Assembly (NCBI GenBank): GCA_003168235.1
Contig: PMSZ01000318.1
Span: forward strand, 6,868-13,880
From: Acidobacteriaceae bacterium
GTDB taxonomy: Bacteria > Acidobacteriota > Terriglobia > Terriglobales > Acidobacteriaceae
DNA: 7,013 nucleotides
Direction of reading: 5' to 3'
Shown here: piece after piece, positions 3,895-7,013 of the stretch
Layout of the letters: every line of letters starts with the position of its first letter
How positions within the stretch are numbered: the stretch's first letter is position 1
Made by a program: the position numbers and the translations under genes
The notes under the pieces: generated by a model
The model's input: only the letters and a program-made list of their open reading frames with translations
Told to the model about the DNA's origin: nothing
Databases searched by the model: none

Positions 3895-6786
3895 ATGACC
3901 GATTTCAAGCGCGACGGCAGCCATCTCGCTTCCTTTCCGCCCGTGGAAAAGTGGGACGATTGGGAGGAGTACGATCCCGCAGCGTGGCCGCGCCGCGTCA
4001 AGAAGCGCTATAGCCTGGTTCCTACGATCTGTTTCAACTGCGAATCGGCATGCGGACTTCTTGCTTACGTCGATAAAGAAACCGGGCAAATCGAAAAGTT
4101 TGAAGGCAATCCGAAGCATCCTGCCAGCCGCGGACGCCTTTGCGCGAAAGGGCCGGCGACCATCACGCAGATCCACGATCCCGATCGCATCCTTTATCCG
4201 ATGAAGCGTTCGGGGCCGCGCGGCGGGGGCCAGTGGACGCGGACTTCGTGGGACGAAGTGCTGGAAACGTTCGGCGGGCGCATCCGCAAAGCGTTTCAGG
4301 AAAATCGCGGCGAAGAAGTCATGTACCACGTGGGGCGGCCGGGGCACGACTTCATTATGGAGCGCACTCTGCAGGCATGGGGCATCGACGGGCACAATTC
4401 GCACACGAACGTGTGTTCATCGTCGGCGCGCCTGGGATACATGCTCTGGCATTACGCCGACCGCCCGTCCCCCGACCACGCGAACGCGCGCTTCATTCTG
4501 TTGCTCTCGGCGCATCTTGAGTCGGGGCATTACTTCAATCCGCACGCGCAGCGCATTATCGAAGGCAAGATGGCGGGAGCGAAACTTGCCGTCATGGACC
4601 CGCGGCTTTCGAACACGGCGAGCATGGCGGATTACTGGATGCCGAGCTATCCGGGGACGGAAGCGGCGGTGCTGTTGGCAATGGCGATGGTTATTCTCGG
4701 CGAGAATCGTTTCGATGCCGCTTTCGTGAAGAACTGGACGAACTGGGAAGAACTGGAAGTCGACGGATTTTCCGCGAAGGGCCAAAGTTTTGAAGCGATG
4801 ATCGCTGCGTTGAAGCGGCACTACGCTAAGTACACTCCTGAGTTTGCGGAAAAAGAAAGCGGAGTGAAGGCGGAGGTCATCGTCAAGACGGCGCGTGAGA
4901 TCGCCGCGGCCGGAAGCCGCTTTGCATCGCATCTTTGGCGTGGAAGTTCGTCGGGCAATCTTGGGGGATGGCAATCGGCGCGGGCTTTGGTGCTGCTGCA
5001 CGTGCTGACCGGGTCGGTGGGAACTCCGGGCGGACACAATCTTCATGCGTGGAACAAGTTTGTTCCGCGCCCGTACAAGAATCCGCCGCCGCAGAAACGC
5101 TGGAGCGAACTGCTTTATCCGCAGGAGTGGCCGCTGGCGATGCATGAGATGTCGCCGCTGCTGCCGCACTTTCTGAAAGAAGGACGCGGACGCATCGAGG
5201 CGTATTTCACGCGCGTGTTCAATCCGGTGTGGACTTATCCCGACGGATTTTCGTGGATCGAGATGCTGCGGGACGAAGAAAAAGTCGGATTGCATGCGGC
5301 GCTGACGCCGACCTGGAGCGAGACGGCGTGGTTTGCGGATTATGTTTTGCCGATGGGATTCAGTTCCGAGCGTCACGATTTGATGAGCCAGGAATCTTAC
5401 GCGGGAAAGTGGATCGGCTTTCGACAGCCCGTGCTGCGCGTGTTGCAGGAGCGCGAGGGAAAGAAATTCGATTACACGTACCAGGCAAATCCGGGAGAAG
5501 TTTGGGAAGAAGACGAATTCTGGATCAATCTTTCGTGGGCGATTGATCCCGATGGTTCCATGGGAATCCGGCAGTGGTTTGAATCGCCGTATCGTGCGGG
5601 GCAGAAGTTGACGGTCGACGAATACTACGGATGGATGTTTGAAAATTCAGTTCCCGGATTGCCCGAGGCGGCCGCGAAAGAGGGATTGAAGCCGCTGGAA
5701 TACATGCGCAAGTACGGCGCGTACGAGGTCACCAAAGACGTTTACCGGTTGAACGAAAAGGCGGTGGCTCCGGCCGATCTCTCAGGTTCCAGCCTCGAAG
5801 CGAATGGCGTGGTCACGAAGAACGGCAAAGCGGTGGGCGTGATGGTCGCCGGCGAAGCGGTTGTCGGCTATGGCACGCCTTCGCGAAAATTGGAGTTATT
5901 TTCTAAGACCTTGGCCGACTGGAAGTGGCCTGAATTCACGCTGCCGGAATATTACCGCAGCCACATTCATAAATCGGCGCAGGCGGCGTCGATGGAAAAG
6001 ACGGCGGAAGATTCTGGTTCGAGTGGCGAATCGGATTTCGATCCGCGATACGCGCCGCGCGTCGAGTGGCCGAAAGACGCGAACGGCGAGGTGCTTACGC
6101 TGCTGCCGATTTTTCGGCTGCCGCACCTGATCCATACGCGATCGGGAAACTCGAAATTTCTTTACGAGATTGCGCACAAGAATCCGCTGTGGGTGAATCC
6201 GACGGATGCGCAGAAACTCGGCGGCATTCGCACCGGTGATTTGATCAAAGTGCATACGGAAATAGGTTTCTTCGTGTTGCACGCCTGGGTCACGGAGGGA
6301 CTCGCTCCGGGTGTAGTCGCCTGCTCGCACCACATGGGACGCTGGCGCCTTAATAAGGATGATCATGTGGAACGCATGTCGAGTGCCTGGGTCGATCTGA
6401 AAGAAGTCGGCAAAGGGCAATGGAAGATGCGCCAGACTTCGGGCGTCGGGCCTTATGACTCGGCCGATCCCGATACGAAGCGAGTGTGGTGGAGCGACGC
6501 CGGCGTGCATCAGAATCTGACCTTCCCGGTGCATCCCGATCCCGTAACCGGAATGCACTGCTGGCATCAGATGGTGCGCGTGGAGCGGGCTTCGGCGGAC
6601 GATCGTTACGGCGACATCTTCGTCGATACCAATCTTTCGTTTGCCGTGTATCAACGCTGGAAGGCGCTGACGCGTCCGGCGCCGGGGCCGGGAGGGTTGC
6701 GCCGTCCGCTGTGGATACCGCGGGTGCACCGGCCGGAGGAAGCGGCGTTCTACATGTCCGCCGAGATGCCAGCCGAGAAAGACTGA
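3895..6786 (+). CDS. molybdopterin oxidoreductase catalytic subunit (DMSO-reductase superfamily, SoeA/PsrA/PhsA-like)
   Basis: A 963-residue catalytic subunit carrying a Mo-bis-pterin guanine dinucleotide cofactor. An N-terminal [4Fe-4S] site is formed by C46, C49, C53 and C83 (CFNCESAC, then GRLCAKG). The motif HTNVCSSSAR places C174 as the likely molybdenum ligand. Residues 235-261 (DPRLSNTASMADYWMP, then PGTEAAV) and GTPGGHNLHAW near 375-386 are cofactor-domain motifs. The C-terminal pterin-dinucleotide-binding barrel starts near 733 and includes HHMGRW near 813. The N-terminus has no twin-arginine signal peptide: the only RR (33-34) is not followed by a hydrophobic stretch. With its fused Fe-S/anchor partner immediately upstream it should form a membrane-bound complex facing the cytoplasm, the arrangement known for the sulfite dehydrogenase SoeABC. 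A cysteine ligand and general architecture also fit thiosulfate, polysulfide, tetrathionate or arsenic-oxyanion enzymes, so the substrate is unassigned. No TorD/DmsD-type chaperone gene is in the window. Confidence 0.88.
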   Translation: MTDFKRDGSHLASFPPVEKWDDWEEYDPAAWPRRVKKRYSLVPTICFNCESACGLLAYVDKETGQIEKFEGNPKHPASRGRLCAKGPATITQIHDPDRILYPMKRSGPRGGGQWTRTSWDEVLETFGGRIRKAFQENRGEEVMYHVGRPGHDFIMERTLQAWGIDGHNSHTNVCSSSARLGYMLWHYADRPSPDHANARFILLLSAHLESGHYFNPHAQRIIEGKMAGAKLAVMDPRLSNTASMADYWMPSYPGTEAAVLLAMAMVILGENRFDAAFVKNWTNWEELEVDGFSAKGQSFEAMIAALKRHYAKYTPEFAEKESGVKAEVIVKTAREIAAAGSRFASHLWRGSSSGNLGGWQSARALVLLHVLTGSVGTPGGHNLHAWNKFVPRPYKNPPPQKRWSELLYPQEWPLAMHEMSPLLPHFLKEGRGRIEAYFTRVFNPVWTYPDGFSWIEMLRDEEKVGLHAALTPTWSETAWFADYVLPMGFSSERHDLMSQESYAGKWIGFRQPVLRVLQEREGKKFDYTYQANPGEVWEEDEFWINLSWAIDPDGSMGIRQWFESPYRAGQKLTVDEYYGWMFENSVPGLPEAAAKEGLKPLEYMRKYGAYEVTKDVYRLNEKAVAPADLSGSSLEANGVVTKNGKAVGVMVAGEAVVGYGTPSRKLELFSKTLADWKWPEFTLPEYYRSHIHKSAQAASMEKTAEDSGSSGESDFDPRYAPRVEWPKDANGEVLTLLPIFRLPHLIHTRSGNSKFLYEIAHKNPLWVNPTDAQKLGGIRTGDLIKVHTEIGFFVLHAWVTEGLAPGVVACSHHMGRWRLNKDDHVERMSSAWVDLKEVGKGQWKMRQTSGVGPYDSADPDTKRVWWSDAGVHQNLTFPVHPDPVTGMHCWHQMVRVERASADDRYGDIFVDTNLSFAVYQRWKALTRPAPGPGGLRRPLWIPRVHRPEEAAFYMSAEMPAEKD

Positions 6787-6819
6787 GCCGTCACTCGACC
6801 TTGTAAAATCTCGCCGATG

Positions 6820-6825
6820 TAAGAT
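6820..6825 (+). promoter_or_regulatory. candidate -10 box of the Hfq-like gene (leaderless start)
   Basis: TAAGAT (6820-6825, 4 of 6 to TATAAT, keeping T, A, A and final T) ends 6 bases before ATG 6832, where transcription would begin. There is no Shine-Dalgarno sequence and no convincing -35 at 16-18 bases. An alternative -10, TAAAAT (6804-6809), would give a leader of about 16 bases. No terminator is visible between the molybdoenzyme stop and this gene. Confidence 0.35.
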
Positions 6826-6831
6826 AACCCT

Positions 6832-7013
6832 ATGCCGTTACAGCCAGGAACTCCCGCGTCGAACAAGAAGCGCACACCGCCTCCGGACGAGACGTTTGAA
6901 GAGGCCGCATATCTCAAGGCGCTCGGAGAAAAGCAGAAGGTCGTGAGTTTGAAGCTGGCTGACGGAGAAGTGGTCCGCGGCTGGATTGAGTATTACGACA
7001 AGAACATGGTGCG
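6832..7013 (+). CDS. Hfq-like Sm-fold RNA-binding protein, N-terminal 60 residues (cut by window edge)
   Basis: ATG 6832 opens a frame running off the window. Residues 27-60 line up without gaps with residues 11-44 of E. coli Hfq (from memory), sharing about 11 of 34 positions: the YLKAL helix, then VSLKL, DG, RG, IE and the D of YYDK. This is the first helix and Sm1 motif of an Hfq-type ring protein, which would bind RNA in the cytoplasm. The first 26 residues are an extension rich in Lys, Arg and Pro (KKRTPPP at 12-18), longer than in E. coli. Several E. coli RNA-contact residues are changed: Q8 to E24, R16 and R17 to G32 and E33, Y25 to K41, Q41 to K57, F42 to N58. I recall similar GWIEYYDK proteins from acidobacteria annotated as Hfq. 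The Sm2 motif lies outside the window, so the call stays at family level. Confidence 0.65.
   Translation, partial: MPLQPGTPASNKKRTPPPDETFEEAAYLKALGEKQKVVSLKLADGEVVRGWIEYYDKNMV

Noticed and set aside
3895..4020. Tat signal peptide on the molybdopterin subunit
   Set aside because: The RR at residues 33-34 is followed by VKKRYSLVPTICFNC, which is charged and runs straight into the Fe-S site; there is no hydrophobic core or cleavage site.
4417..5376. 319-codon minus-strand frame inside the molybdopterin subunit gene
   Set aside because: Arg-rich composition, no domain signature, fully opposite conserved molybdoenzyme motifs.
5896..6729. 277-codon minus-strand frame inside the molybdopterin subunit gene
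   Set aside because: Same reasoning: no motif, extreme Arg/His content, and the opposite strand codes for the cofactor-binding barrel.

Overview
The window is a GC-rich stretch of a bacterial chromosome. It most resembles an acidobacterium (Acidobacteriota, perhaps Terriglobia). That assignment rests on the overall gene style, the PadR regulator start at the left edge and the Hfq-like protein at the right edge, whose GWIEYYDK core I associate with that phylum. No rRNA or marker gene confirms it.

Layout. (1) Positions 1-93, minus strand: the first 31 codons of a PadR-family transcription regulator. (2) Positions 94-450: a 357-base divergent region. It holds a strong leftward promoter (TTGACA, 17 bases, TAGAGT), a nested dyad on that promoter, weaker rightward promoter candidates, a possible 5-codon cysteine-containing minigene, a small hairpin and the cysK ribosome-binding site. 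(3) Positions 451-2150, plus strand: cysK and cysE, 17 bases apart, the two enzymes of the last steps of cysteine synthesis. (4) Positions 2151-2284: a 134-base spacer with two adjacent dyads and sequence that looks like a degenerate intergenic repeat. (5) Positions 2285-6786, plus strand: two genes for a membrane-anchored molybdenum oxidoreductase. One is a natural fusion of a four-cluster ferredoxin subunit to an eight-helix NrfD/PsrC-type anchor; the other is a 963-residue molybdopterin catalytic subunit. (6) Positions 6832-7013: the start of a divergent Hfq-like Sm-fold protein, cut by the window edge.

How the genes may work together. CysE makes O-acetylserine and CysK converts it with sulfide to cysteine; CysE ends in isoleucine, as CysE proteins that dock into the CysK active site do. 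The molybdoenzyme lacks a Tat signal, its Fe-S partner is fused directly to the membrane anchor, and charge distribution in the loops favours a cytoplasmic N-terminus. The complex therefore probably faces the cytoplasm, like the sulfite dehydrogenase SoeABC and unlike the periplasmic Psr/Phs/Arr enzymes. Next to cysteine genes, a sulfur oxyanion (sulfite, thiosulfate or polysulfide) is an attractive substrate, but this is inference from context.

Points that merit a second look are the B-C subunit fusion with predicted cytoplasmic orientation, an abrupt codon-usage switch inside cysK near position 960, the dyad shared by divergent promoters, the possible cysteine leader minigene, two likely leaderless starts, and an Hfq-like protein whose usual RNA-contact residues are largely replaced.
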